From Lachnospiraceae bacterium (GTDB lineage: Bacteria > Bacillota > Clostridia > Lachnospirales > Lachnospiraceae): a stretch of 56,706 nucleotides of DNA. Below are positions 1 through 7,431 of this stretch, in pieces. Positions within the stretch are counted from its first letter, which is position 1; each line of letters starts with the position of its first letter. Where the stretch lies: the NCBI GenBank assembly GCA_017619975.1, contig JAFZRH010000024.1:1-56706 (forward strand), written 5' to 3'. A program made the position numbers and the translations under genes. Below the pieces are notes generated by a model, which saw only the letters and a list, made by a program, of their open reading frames with translations, made no database searches and was not told where the DNA came from.

Positions 1-471
1 ATGTCGGATACCATCGTGGTCATGAACCAGGGTTATATCCAGCAGATGGGCAGCCCCGAAAACATTTATAACGAGCCGGAGAACGCCTTCGTGGCGACCT
101 TCATCGGCGACAGCAATATCATCGACAGCGTTATGGTCCGGGACGAGCTGGTCCGGATCTGCGGCGTCAACTTCCCCTGCGTGGATACCGGCTTCGGCGT
201 GAACAAGCCCGTGGACGTGGTGATCCGCCCGGAGGACGTGGTGCTGGACGAAGTGGGAAAAGGACAGCTGGACGGCGTGGTGACGCACCTGATCTTCAAG
301 GGCGTCCACTACGAGATGGAAGTCATGGCCGGCGGCTTTGAATGGCTGGTGCAGAGCACCGTCATGCAGCCGGTCGGCAAGGAAGTCAGTCTGCGGGTGG
401 ATCCGTTCAACATTCAGATCATGAACAAGCCCGCATCCGAGGATGAGGAGGCCGTTGTCGTCGATGTCTAA
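1..471 (+). CDS. potA: Spermidine/putrescine ABC transporter ATPase PotA (C-terminal part)
   Basis: This is the C-terminal 156 residues of the ATP-binding subunit of a polyamine importer. The reading frame is open at the window edge, so the Met at base 1 is almost certainly internal: the visible part begins with the post-H-loop segment of ABC ATPases (SDTIVVMNQG, then QMGSPENIYNEP) and lacks Walker A, signature and Walker B motifs. What follows is a TOBE-type regulatory domain (VVIRPEDV near residue 73). The stop overlaps the potB start by 8 bases. The assignment to polyamines rests on the potB-potC-potD genes that follow. The protein would sit on the cytoplasmic face and drive transport through PotB/PotC. 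Confidence 0.9.
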   Translation: MSDTIVVMNQGYIQQMGSPENIYNEPENAFVATFIGDSNIIDSVMVRDELVRICGVNFPCVDTGFGVNKPVDVVIRPEDVVLDEVGKGQLDGVVTHLIFKGVHYEMEVMAGGFEWLVQSTVMQPVGKEVSLRVDPFNIQIMNKPASEDEEAVVVDV

Positions 472-1279
472 GAAAAACAAATGGCTGTCGGCGCCGTATC
501 TGGCCTTTATCCTCTGCGGGACGGTGATCCCGCTGCTGGCGATCCTGTACTACGCGCTGGTGGATAAAAACGGCAGCTTCACCCTGTCAAATCTGGCTTC
601 GATCGCCGAGTCGGTGCATTTAAAAGCGCTGGGGCTTTCCCTGCTATTAGCGCTGATCACCACGGTGATCTGCCTGCTTCTGGCCTTTCCGCTGGGTCTG
701 CTTCTGCGTAAGAGCGGCGGAAAGAAAGGTTTTGTGATCTTTCTGCTGATCCTGCCGATGTGGATGAATTTCCTGCTTCGGACCATCGCCTGGAAGATCC
801 TGTTGCAGAAGACCGGCGTGATCAATACGATCCTCGGCGCCCTGGGGCTGGGCAGTCTGGATATCATCAATACGCCGACGGCGGTCGTGCTGGGCATGGT
901 CTATGATTTCCTGCCCTTCATGATCCTGCCGATCTACAACGTGATGATCAAGATCGACAACAGCCTGATCGAGGCGGCGAATGATCTGGGCGCTTCGAAT
1001 TTCCGGACCGTCAAAGACGTGCTGCTGCCCTTAAGCATGCCGGGCATCATCAGCGGCATCACGATGACTTTCGTGCCGGCTATGACGACTTTCGCGATCT
1101 CCGAGATCCTGGGCGGCGGCAACATCTCGCTGATCGGCAACATCATCGAGGGCGAGTTCCTGCGGGGCGGCAGCCGCAACGTCGGCTCGGGCATGTCGAT
1201 GGTCATGATGATCTTCATCCTGATCAGTATGGCTCTGCTCAACAAATTCGATAAGAACGGGGAGGGCACGGTCGTATGA
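464..1279 (+). CDS. potB: Spermidine/putrescine ABC transporter permease PotB
   Basis: Inner-membrane permease of the polyamine importer, about 271 residues with six predicted hydrophobic segments. The cytoplasmic EAA loop that docks the ATPase is visible as EAANDLGAS followed by LPLSMPG. An upstream in-frame ATG at 443 exists, but the AGGAGG at 446-451 lies inside that extension and points to the ATG at 464, giving MSKKNKWLSAPYL. The start overlaps the end of potA and the stop overlaps potC by four bases (ATGA), so translation is probably coupled. Confidence 0.9.
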   Translation: MSKKNKWLSAPYLAFILCGTVIPLLAILYYALVDKNGSFTLSNLASIAESVHLKALGLSLLLALITTVICLLLAFPLGLLLRKSGGKKGFVIFLLILPMWMNFLLRTIAWKILLQKTGVINTILGALGLGSLDIINTPTAVVLGMVYDFLPFMILPIYNVMIKIDNSLIEAANDLGASNFRTVKDVLLPLSMPGIISGITMTFVPAMTTFAISEILGGGNISLIGNIIEGEFLRGGSRNVGSGMSMVMMIFILISMALLNKFDKNGEGTVV

Positions 1280-2073
1280 AGAAATTCGGAAAACGTCTGT
1301 ATATCGGCCTGATCTTCCTGTTCCTGTACCTGCCGATCCTCACGCTGATCGTGATGTCCTTCAACAACAACGAGAGGACCTCCGGCGTCTGGTACGGTTT
1401 TACGCTCCGCTGGTTCGGAGAGATCTTCAGCAATCAGGATATGCTCGAGGCACTGATCAATACGCTGGTGATTGCTCTTGCCTCCGCTGTGATCGCGACG
1501 GTCGTCGGCGTTGCGGCCTGCGTCGGGATCATGGCCTACAGCCGCCGGCAGCGCCGGATCATCCTGCAGCTGACGAATATTCCGCTGGTAAATGCGGAGA
1601 TCGTGACCGCCATCAGTCTGATGATGGCCTTCGCCCTGTTCGGCATTTCGCTGGGCATGGGAACGATCCTGTTTTCCCACATCTGCTTCTGCCTGCCGTA
1701 CGTGATCCTGAACGTGCTGCCGAAGCTGAGGCAGGCCGGCAGCAGCACCTATGAGGCAGCAAGGGATCTGGGCGCCGGCCCGGTGAAGGCTTTCTTCTCG
1801 GTCGTGCTGCCTGACATCATGCCGGGCGTGGCGACCGGCTTCCTGATGAGCTTCACGATGTCGGTGGACGATTTCGTCATCACCTACTTCAACCGCGGCG
1901 CCGGCATCAACACGCTTTCCACGCTGATCTATTCCCAGCAGAAGCGCGGCATCCGCGCCAGCATGTGCGCGCTCAGTACGGTTATTTTCCTGGTAGTCCT
2001 GCTGGTCCTGCTGCTCCGTTATTATCTGGGCAGCAAGAGCAGCGCCGATAAAACAGTCAAAGGAGGTTCCTGA
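1276..2073 (+). CDS. potC: Spermidine/putrescine ABC transporter permease PotC
   Basis: Second permease subunit, 265 residues, with about six membrane segments. It begins KKFGKRLYIGLIFLFLYLPI, a typical PotC N-terminus, and carries the EAA loop EAARDLGAG followed by LPDIMPG near residue 165-185. It pairs with PotB to form the translocation path. It starts within the potB stop and ends two bases before the potD start. An AGGAGG at 2061-2066, at the end of this gene, serves potD. Confidence 0.92.
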   Translation: MKKFGKRLYIGLIFLFLYLPILTLIVMSFNNNERTSGVWYGFTLRWFGEIFSNQDMLEALINTLVIALASAVIATVVGVAACVGIMAYSRRQRRIILQLTNIPLVNAEIVTAISLMMAFALFGISLGMGTILFSHICFCLPYVILNVLPKLRQAGSSTYEAARDLGAGPVKAFFSVVLPDIMPGVATGFLMSFTMSVDDFVITYFNRGAGINTLSTLIYSQQKRGIRASMCALSTVIFLVVLLVLLLRYYLGSKSSADKTVKGGS

Positions 2074-2075
2074 AC

Positions 2076-3134
2076 ATGAAAAAAACGTTTGCTTTCTTTT
2101 CCGTCGTTGTGCTGCTTTGTCTGGCAGCCGCCCTGTCCGCCTGCGGGAAGCAGTCGGACAACGTGCTGAAGCTCTATAATTACGGAGATTATATGAGCGA
2201 GGATCTGCTGGAGCAGTTTGAAAAGGAAACGGGGATCCGGGTCAAGCAGGACACCTTCGATACGAACGAAGACATGTACGTAATGGTGGCCGGCGGCCAG
2301 GTGCAGTATGACCTGATCATTGCCGGTGACTATACGATCGAAAAAATGATCCAGAACGAGCTGCTGCAGCCGTTAAACTACGAAAACATTCCGAACGCGG
2401 CGAATCTGGACAAGGATTACATGGCCAAGCTGGCGGAAGCGGACAAGGGAAACAAGTATGCGATCCCCTACACCTGGGGCACGGTCGGGATCCTGTACAA
2501 CACGACCATGATTCCCGAGGGAAGCATCACCTCCTGGAACGATCTGTGGAATGCGAAGTATAAAAACGACGGGATCGTGATGATGAATTCGGTTCGCGAC
2601 ACCTTCATGGCGGCTGAGATGATCCTCGGGATCGACATGAACACCACGAAGGAAGAGGACTTAAAGCGGGTCGTCGAATATCTGATGGAACAGAAGCCGA
2701 TCGTCCAGGCCTGGAAGAACGATGAGGCCCGCGACGACCTGATCGAATGCAACGCCGCAATCGGCATGATCTACTCCGGCGAATATCTGTACTGCCTGGA
2801 GAAGAACGAGGATCTGGCTTTCTGCATTCCGGAGGAAGGGACGAACCTCTGGTTCGACTGTTTCGTGATTCCGAAGAACGCGAAGAACGTCAGTGCGGCC
2901 GAGAAGTTCATCGATTTCATGCTGAGAGCGGAGAGCGGGAAAGCCACCTTCGACGAGCTGGGCTATCCGATCCCCAATACGGCGGCCATGAAACTGCTGG
3001 ACAAGGAATATCTGGAAGACGAGAACATCTTCCCGCCGCAGGAAGTGCTGGACAAGAGCAGCGTGTATCACTACCTGGGAGAAGCGGCGGATGAACTGCT
3101 GAACAAATACTGGAAGCAATATAAGGGAAATTGA
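2076..3134 (+). CDS. potD: Polyamine-binding lipoprotein PotD
   Basis: Extracytoplasmic substrate-binding protein of the polyamine importer, 352 residues. The N-terminus is a lipoprotein signal: Lys-rich start, hydrophobic core and lipobox LSAC with the modified Cys at residue 23. The mature part opens with VLKLYNYGDYM, typical of PotD/PotF binding proteins, and has the AIPYTWGTVGI segment near residue 130. In a Gram-positive cell it would be tethered to the outer face of the membrane and deliver ligand to PotB/PotC. Whether it prefers spermidine or putrescine cannot be read from the sequence. Confidence 0.92.
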   Translation: MKKTFAFFSVVVLLCLAAALSACGKQSDNVLKLYNYGDYMSEDLLEQFEKETGIRVKQDTFDTNEDMYVMVAGGQVQYDLIIAGDYTIEKMIQNELLQPLNYENIPNAANLDKDYMAKLAEADKGNKYAIPYTWGTVGILYNTTMIPEGSITSWNDLWNAKYKNDGIVMMNSVRDTFMAAEMILGIDMNTTKEEDLKRVVEYLMEQKPIVQAWKNDEARDDLIECNAAIGMIYSGEYLYCLEKNEDLAFCIPEEGTNLWFDCFVIPKNAKNVSAAEKFIDFMLRAESGKATFDELGYPIPNTAAMKLLDKEYLEDENIFPPQEVLDKSSVYHYLGEAADELLNKYWKQYKGN

Positions 3135-3163
3135 TCCTGTCATTTGCAAAATCGGGAGGCATT

Positions 3164-3430
3164 ATGTCAGAATTCAAAACAACAAAAAGCATTGAGCTCG
3201 TCCAGGAACAGACAGAGGTCAAGGAGATCCTGAAAGCTGTTTACCGCGCGCTTCAAACCAAGGGATACGACCCGGTGAGTCAGATCGTCGGATATATCAT
3301 GTCCGGAGATCCGACGTATATCACCAGTTATGCCAATGCGCGCTACCTGATCTCCCAGGTCGAGCGGGACGATATTCTGGAGCTTCTGCTGGAGACCTAC
3401 ATTCGGGAGGTCCTGGACAAAAAGGCATGA
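3164..3430 (+). CDS. ireB: IreB family regulatory phosphoprotein (UPF0297/DUF965)
   Basis: Small protein of 88 residues matching the IreB family, known in Enterococcus as a substrate of the Ser/Thr kinase IreK that influences cephalosporin resistance. Family features are the YDPVSQIVGYIMSGDP stretch and the YITSYANAR motif. The frame is open from a TTG at 3131, but GGGAGG at 3154-3159 supports the ATG at 3164. The gene overlaps ruvX by four bases, and the ireB-ruvX-DUF1292 order is conserved across Bacillota. Only 29 bases separate it from potD, so its promoter is not obvious and may lie inside potD. Confidence 0.93.
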   Translation: MSEFKTTKSIELVQEQTEVKEILKAVYRALQTKGYDPVSQIVGYIMSGDPTYITSYANARYLISQVERDDILELLLETYIREVLDKKA

Positions 3431-3855
3431 GAATCATGGGGCTTGACTACGGTTCCAGAACCGTAGGGGTGGCTGTGACGGATCCGATGGGATGGACGGC
3501 GCAGCCTCTTGAGACGATCGTCCGGAAGGAAGAAAACAAACTGCGCCGCACGCTGGCAAGACTGGAAACGATCTGCCGGGACTATGCGGTGGAGAGGATT
3601 ATTGTCGGCCTGCCTCTGAATATGGATGATACCGAAGGAGAACGGGCGGCAAAAGCCCGGGAGTTCGGAGAAAAACTGCAGAAACGCATCGGGCTGCCGG
3701 TCGAATTTGAAGATGAGCGGCTGACGACCGTGGAAGCGGAGGAGATCCTGGAAGAAGCGCGCGTCCCGGCCCGTGAACGAAAACAGTATCTGGATAAAAT
3801 GGCCGCTTCGCTGATTCTGCGAAGCTGGATGGAAAAGGAGGAACGCCGTGGATAA
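3427..3855 (+). CDS. ruvX: Putative pre-16S rRNA nuclease / Holliday junction resolvase-like YqgF (RuvX)
   Basis: 142-residue RNase H-fold protein of the YqgF/RuvX family. The N-terminal MGLDYGSRTVGVAV carries the first catalytic Asp; VGLPLNMDDTEG and the DERLTTVEAE motif follow, and a late Asp (LDKMAASLIL) completes the active site. Family members have been linked to maturation of the 16S rRNA 5' end and to Holliday junction processing. It starts within the ireB stop and overlaps the next gene by eight bases, so all three are probably translated together. Confidence 0.92.
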   Translation: MRIMGLDYGSRTVGVAVTDPMGWTAQPLETIVRKEENKLRRTLARLETICRDYAVERIIVGLPLNMDDTEGERAAKAREFGEKLQKRIGLPVEFEDERLTTVEAEEILEEARVPARERKQYLDKMAASLILRSWMEKEERRG

Positions 3856-4105
3856 AATATGTTTCAAAGGAGACGCGGAAGAAATACAGCTCTACGTCCT
3901 GGACAGTACACGGCTGGCGGGAAAAGAATATCTTCTGGTCAGTGACGTGGAAGAGGGAGACGGCGACTGTTTTATTCTTGAGGAGATTCCGGCTGACGAA
4001 AAAGGCGAAGCCGGATACGTTCCGGTTGAAGACGATGAATTGCTGGATTATCTTGCCAGCATCTTCGGCGAACAGCTGGAGGATGTGGATATTGAGTATA
4101 AATAA
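3848..4105 (+). CDS. DUF1292 domain protein (YrzB family)
   Basis: Acidic 85-residue protein of the DUF1292/YrzB family, function unknown. It shows the family's beta-rich pattern, including KEYLLVSDVEEGDGDCFILEE, and ends DELLDYLASIFGE. The start is GTG at 3848 inside ruvX, preceded by AAGGAGG. Position directly after ireB-ruvX is the conserved arrangement in Bacillota and is the strongest support for the call. Confidence 0.85.
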   Translation: MDKICFKGDAEEIQLYVLDSTRLAGKEYLLVSDVEEGDGDCFILEEIPADEKGEAGYVPVEDDELLDYLASIFGEQLEDVDIEYK

Positions 4106-4146
4106 ACCGGAAGTTCCTTTGCCGGAAAAACAGAAGGAGTAATCCC

Positions 4147-5796
4147 ATGGGAAAGCTGAAAATCATACCGCTGGGTGGTTTGGATCAGATCGGCATGAAC
4201 ATCACGGCGTTTGAATATGAAGACGATATTATCGTGGTAGACTGCGGACTGGCTTTTCCCGGCGACGATATGCCGGGCATTGATCTGGTCATTCCCGACG
4301 TGACCTACCTGGAAGATAATATTGAAAAAGTCCGCGGATTCTTTATTACGCACGGACATGAAGACCACATCGGAGCCCTGCCTTATGTGCTCCGACGGAT
4401 CAACGTGCCGATTTACGGAACCCGCCTGACCATGGCGCTGATCGACGGCAAATTGGAAGAGCTGGGGATGGAGAGCATGGCGAAGCGGAAGATCGTCCGC
4501 TACGGGATGACCGTGACGGCCGGCTCTTTCAAGGTCGAGTATATCCGGACGAATCACAGCATCGCGGATTCCGCGGCCTTTGCTATCACCTGCCCGGTCG
4601 GGACCGTCGTTCATACCGGGGACTTTAAAGTGGACTATACGCCGGTCTTCGGAGATCCGATCAACCTGGCGCGGTTCGCGGAACTGGGGGAGAAAGGCGT
4701 TCTGGCGCTTTGCTGCGATTCCACCAATGCGCTGCGGGAAGGTTTCACCATGTCGGAACGCACGGTCGGGAAAACTATTCAGTCGATTTTTGACGAGAAT
4801 GCGAACAGCCGGATTATCGTGGCCACCTTCGCTTCGAATGTCGACAGGGTCCAGCAGATCATCAACGCGGCGGTCCGCAGCGGCCGGAAAGTAGCCATCG
4901 ACGGACGCAGCATGATCCGCGTTTTGGGAACGGCTTCCGATGTCGGTTACATCGATATTCCCGAGGGGACGCTGATCACCCTGGAAGAGCTGAACAATTA
5001 TCCGCGGGAGAAGGTCGTACTGATCACGACGGGCTCTCAGGGAGAGACCATGGCTTCCCTGCCGCGCATGGCAGCCAGCATACACCGGAAAGTCTCCATC
5101 GATCCTTCCGACGTGATCATTTTAAGCTCGACCCCGATTCCCGGAAACGAGAAAGCGGTCTCCAAAGTTATCAACGATCTGACCGCCCAGGGCGCGAAGG
5201 TCATCTATCAGGACGTTCATGTTTCCGGCCACGCCTGCCAGGAAGAGATCAAGCTGATCTATTCGCTGGTGAAGCCGAAATACGCAGTCCCGCTGCACGG
5301 CGAATACCGTCACCGTACGGCGCAGGCCGGCATCGCGGCAGATCTGGGGATCCCGCGCGAAAACATCTTCCTGCTTGAAGCGGGCGACGTGCTGGAACTG
5401 GATGAAGAGAGCGCCTATGTCGTAGATAAGGTCCCGAACGGCCGCATCCTGGTGGACGGTCTCGGCGTCGGCGACGTCGGAAATATTGTTCTGCGCGACA
5501 GGCAGCTGCTGGCACAGAACGGCATCATCATTCTGGTCTCCGTTTTCGAGCACGGCAGCGGCAAGCTGGTGGCAGGTCCGGATATCGTAACACGCGGCTT
5601 CGTCTATGTACGGGAGTCGGAAGAGCTCGTCGATGAAGCGCGTGAAGTCGCCTATACGACGATCTCCAGCTGCCAGAGCCGCGGCATTACCGACTGGTCC
5701 AAGATCAAGACGGAAATGAAAGATGATCTGAGTGAGTTTTTATGGAAGCGCATGCGCCGCAGTCCGATGATCATCCCGATTATCATGGAGGTTTGA
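4147..5796 (+). CDS. rnj: Ribonuclease J
   Basis: Metallo-beta-lactamase/beta-CASP ribonuclease of 549 residues with endonuclease and 5'-3' exonuclease activity, central to mRNA decay and rRNA processing in Bacillota. The metal-binding motif THGHEDHIGALP lies near residue 69-80, HTGDFKVD near residue 155 supplies further ligands, and the beta-CASP part contains TTGSQGE and VHVSGHACQEE. The C-terminal region (from about 450) is the usual RNase J C-terminal domain. An AAGGAG sits just before the ATG. The downstream gene starts four bases after its stop. Confidence 0.95.
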   Translation: MGKLKIIPLGGLDQIGMNITAFEYEDDIIVVDCGLAFPGDDMPGIDLVIPDVTYLEDNIEKVRGFFITHGHEDHIGALPYVLRRINVPIYGTRLTMALIDGKLEELGMESMAKRKIVRYGMTVTAGSFKVEYIRTNHSIADSAAFAITCPVGTVVHTGDFKVDYTPVFGDPINLARFAELGEKGVLALCCDSTNALREGFTMSERTVGKTIQSIFDENANSRIIVATFASNVDRVQQIINAAVRSGRKVAIDGRSMIRVLGTASDVGYIDIPEGTLITLEELNNYPREKVVLITTGSQGETMASLPRMAASIHRKVSIDPSDVIILSSTPIPGNEKAVSKVINDLTAQGAKVIYQDVHVSGHACQEEIKLIYSLVKPKYAVPLHGEYRHRTAQAGIAADLGIPRENIFLLEAGDVLELDEESAYVVDKVPNGRILVDGLGVGDVGNIVLRDRQLLAQNGIIILVSVFEHGSGKLVAGPDIVTRGFVYVRESEELVDEAREVAYTTISSCQSRGITDWSKIKTEMKDDLSEFLWKRMRRSPMIIPIIMEV

Positions 5797-5800
5797 TTTC

Positions 5801-6208
5801 GTGTCTGAGAAAGACCGGAAAACTGAATTGCAGGAAGAACCGCAGGTTCTGGGAGTCGTCAATCATGTCGGAAATTTCCTGATCAAACTGGCGATCCTGG
5901 CAGTCTTTATTTTCGTTCTGCTTTACGGAACAAAGACCGCTTATGAATTCGGGTATTCCGTCTTTACGACCGGCGCGGCGGAGGAAGCTCCCGGCCGGGA
6001 TGTTTCCGTAACGATCCTGACCGGCATGTCCAAACGGAGCATCGGCAGCCTGCTGGCCAATCAGGGCGTCATCAAAAACGCGACGGTCTTTTACGTTCAG
6101 GCGATGATCTACGGTTACGATCTCAAACCGGGCAGCTATATTCTGAATACTTCTCAGAGTATCGAATCGATCCTGCTGACGCTGTCCGCGGAGGACGAAA
6201 CACAATGA
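5801..6208 (+). CDS. Minimal MltG/YceG-like membrane protein lacking the catalytic domain
   Basis: 135-residue membrane protein starting at a GTG preceded by GGAGGT at 5788-5793. It has one membrane segment at about residues 25-48 and an extracytoplasmic part that resembles only the N-terminal LysM-like portion of MltG (VSVTILTGMSKRSIGSLLANQGVIKNATVF, then LKPGSYILNTSQS). Full-length MltG is a glycan-strand terminating transglycosylase of over 300 residues; the domain with the catalytic Glu is absent here, so lytic activity is unlikely. It overlaps the U32 peptidase gene by four bases. Confidence 0.72.
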   Translation: MSEKDRKTELQEEPQVLGVVNHVGNFLIKLAILAVFIFVLLYGTKTAYEFGYSVFTTGAAEEAPGRDVSVTILTGMSKRSIGSLLANQGVIKNATVFYVQAMIYGYDLKPGSYILNTSQSIESILLTLSAEDETQ

Positions 6209-7431
6209 GGATACCGGAGCTGTTAATGCCGGTCGGCAGTCCTTCCGTTCTTCCTGTCGCGCTCCGATACGGAGCGGATGCGGTCTATCTGGGCAGTGAT
6301 GCCCTGAGTCTTCGGGCCAAGGCAGAGAATTTCACCGAAGAAGCGCTTTTCGAAGCTGTCCGCTATACACATTCTCTCGGAAAAAAGCTGTATCTGGCAG
6401 TCAATATATTTGCTCACGAAGGGGATCTGGACGATGCCCGCACCCTGTTCCGTCAGATTTCACAGGCGGACGATCGTCCGGATGCTTTTATTATTTCCGA
6501 TTTCGGTCTTTTCCGGCTTGCCCGCGAGCTCTGTCCTTCCGTTCCGGTGCATATCAGCACCCAGACAAACAGCACCAATTCAGAAACATTCCGCTTCTGG
6601 TACGAACAGGGAGTCCGCCGTGTCGTCTGCGCGCGGGAGCTGTCTCTGGTTGAGCTGAAAGCGCTGAAACAGCACATTCCCGCGGACATGGAGACGGAAG
6701 TCTTTGTGCACGGATCCATGTGCATGTCCTATTCGGGACGCTGCCTGATCAGCAATTTCCTGAACGGGCGGGATGCCAACCGCGGTCTCTGCACCCAGCC
6801 GTGCCGCTGGAAATACTATCTTTGCGAAGAGACCCGTCCCGGCGAATACATGCCGGTGGAGGAGAGCGCACGGGGAACGTATCTGTACAATTCCCGCGAT
6901 CTCTGCATGATCTCTTATCTGCCGGAACTGCTGGAGGCAGGCGTATCGTCGCTCAAAGTGGAAGGCCGCATGAAGAACGAACTCTATGTCGCGACCATTG
7001 CCCGCGCGTACCGCCGCGCCCTGGACGCGCTGGCGGAAAGTGAAGCGGCTTACCGTAAGCTGCTGCCGTGGTGTGAAGAGGAAGTTCTGAAAGTCACGAC
7101 GCGTGACTACTGTACGGGCTTTTATTTCGGGCAGCCCGGTCCCGGCTCGCAGAATTTTGCCAGCAGCGCCTACCGGCAGGACTACCGCTTCCTTGGAGTC
7201 GTCCGGCAGGATGCGGGCGGGCCCTATATTCTTCAGAAAAACAAATTTTCCGCCGGAGATCCTGTCCAGGCGATCCGTCCGGACGGCTCTGATCTTACCT
7301 TTTCCGTAAAAAGCTTTTTGTCGGAAACAGGAGAACGGCAGCTGAGCTGTCCTCATCCGGGGCAGAAACTGTATCTCGAAACAGAAGCGGAATTACGGGA
7401 AAACGACGTATTAAGGGAGAAGAATCCATGA
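6205..7431 (+). CDS. U32 family peptidase / RNA-modification type protein
   Basis: 408-residue member of peptidase family U32. The N-terminus ELLMPVGSPSVLPVALRYGADAVYLG and the HISTQTN segment are typical. The family signature is the region E-V-F-V-H-G-S-M-C-M-S-Y-S-G-R-C-L-I-S near residues 164-182, followed by RDANRGLCTQPCRW with the conserved cysteines. Some U32 members act in tRNA or rRNA hydroxylation or prephenate-dependent modification rather than proteolysis, so the substrate is open. It is in the same overlapping run as the MltG-like gene and the M16C protease. Confidence 0.88.
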   Translation: MRIPELLMPVGSPSVLPVALRYGADAVYLGSDALSLRAKAENFTEEALFEAVRYTHSLGKKLYLAVNIFAHEGDLDDARTLFRQISQADDRPDAFIISDFGLFRLARELCPSVPVHISTQTNSTNSETFRFWYEQGVRRVVCARELSLVELKALKQHIPADMETEVFVHGSMCMSYSGRCLISNFLNGRDANRGLCTQPCRWKYYLCEETRPGEYMPVEESARGTYLYNSRDLCMISYLPELLEAGVSSLKVEGRMKNELYVATIARAYRRALDALAESEAAYRKLLPWCEEEVLKVTTRDYCTGFYFGQPGPGSQNFASSAYRQDYRFLGVVRQDAGGPYILQKNKFSAGDPVQAIRPDGSDLTFSVKSFLSETGERQLSCPHPGQKLYLETEAELRENDVLREKNP

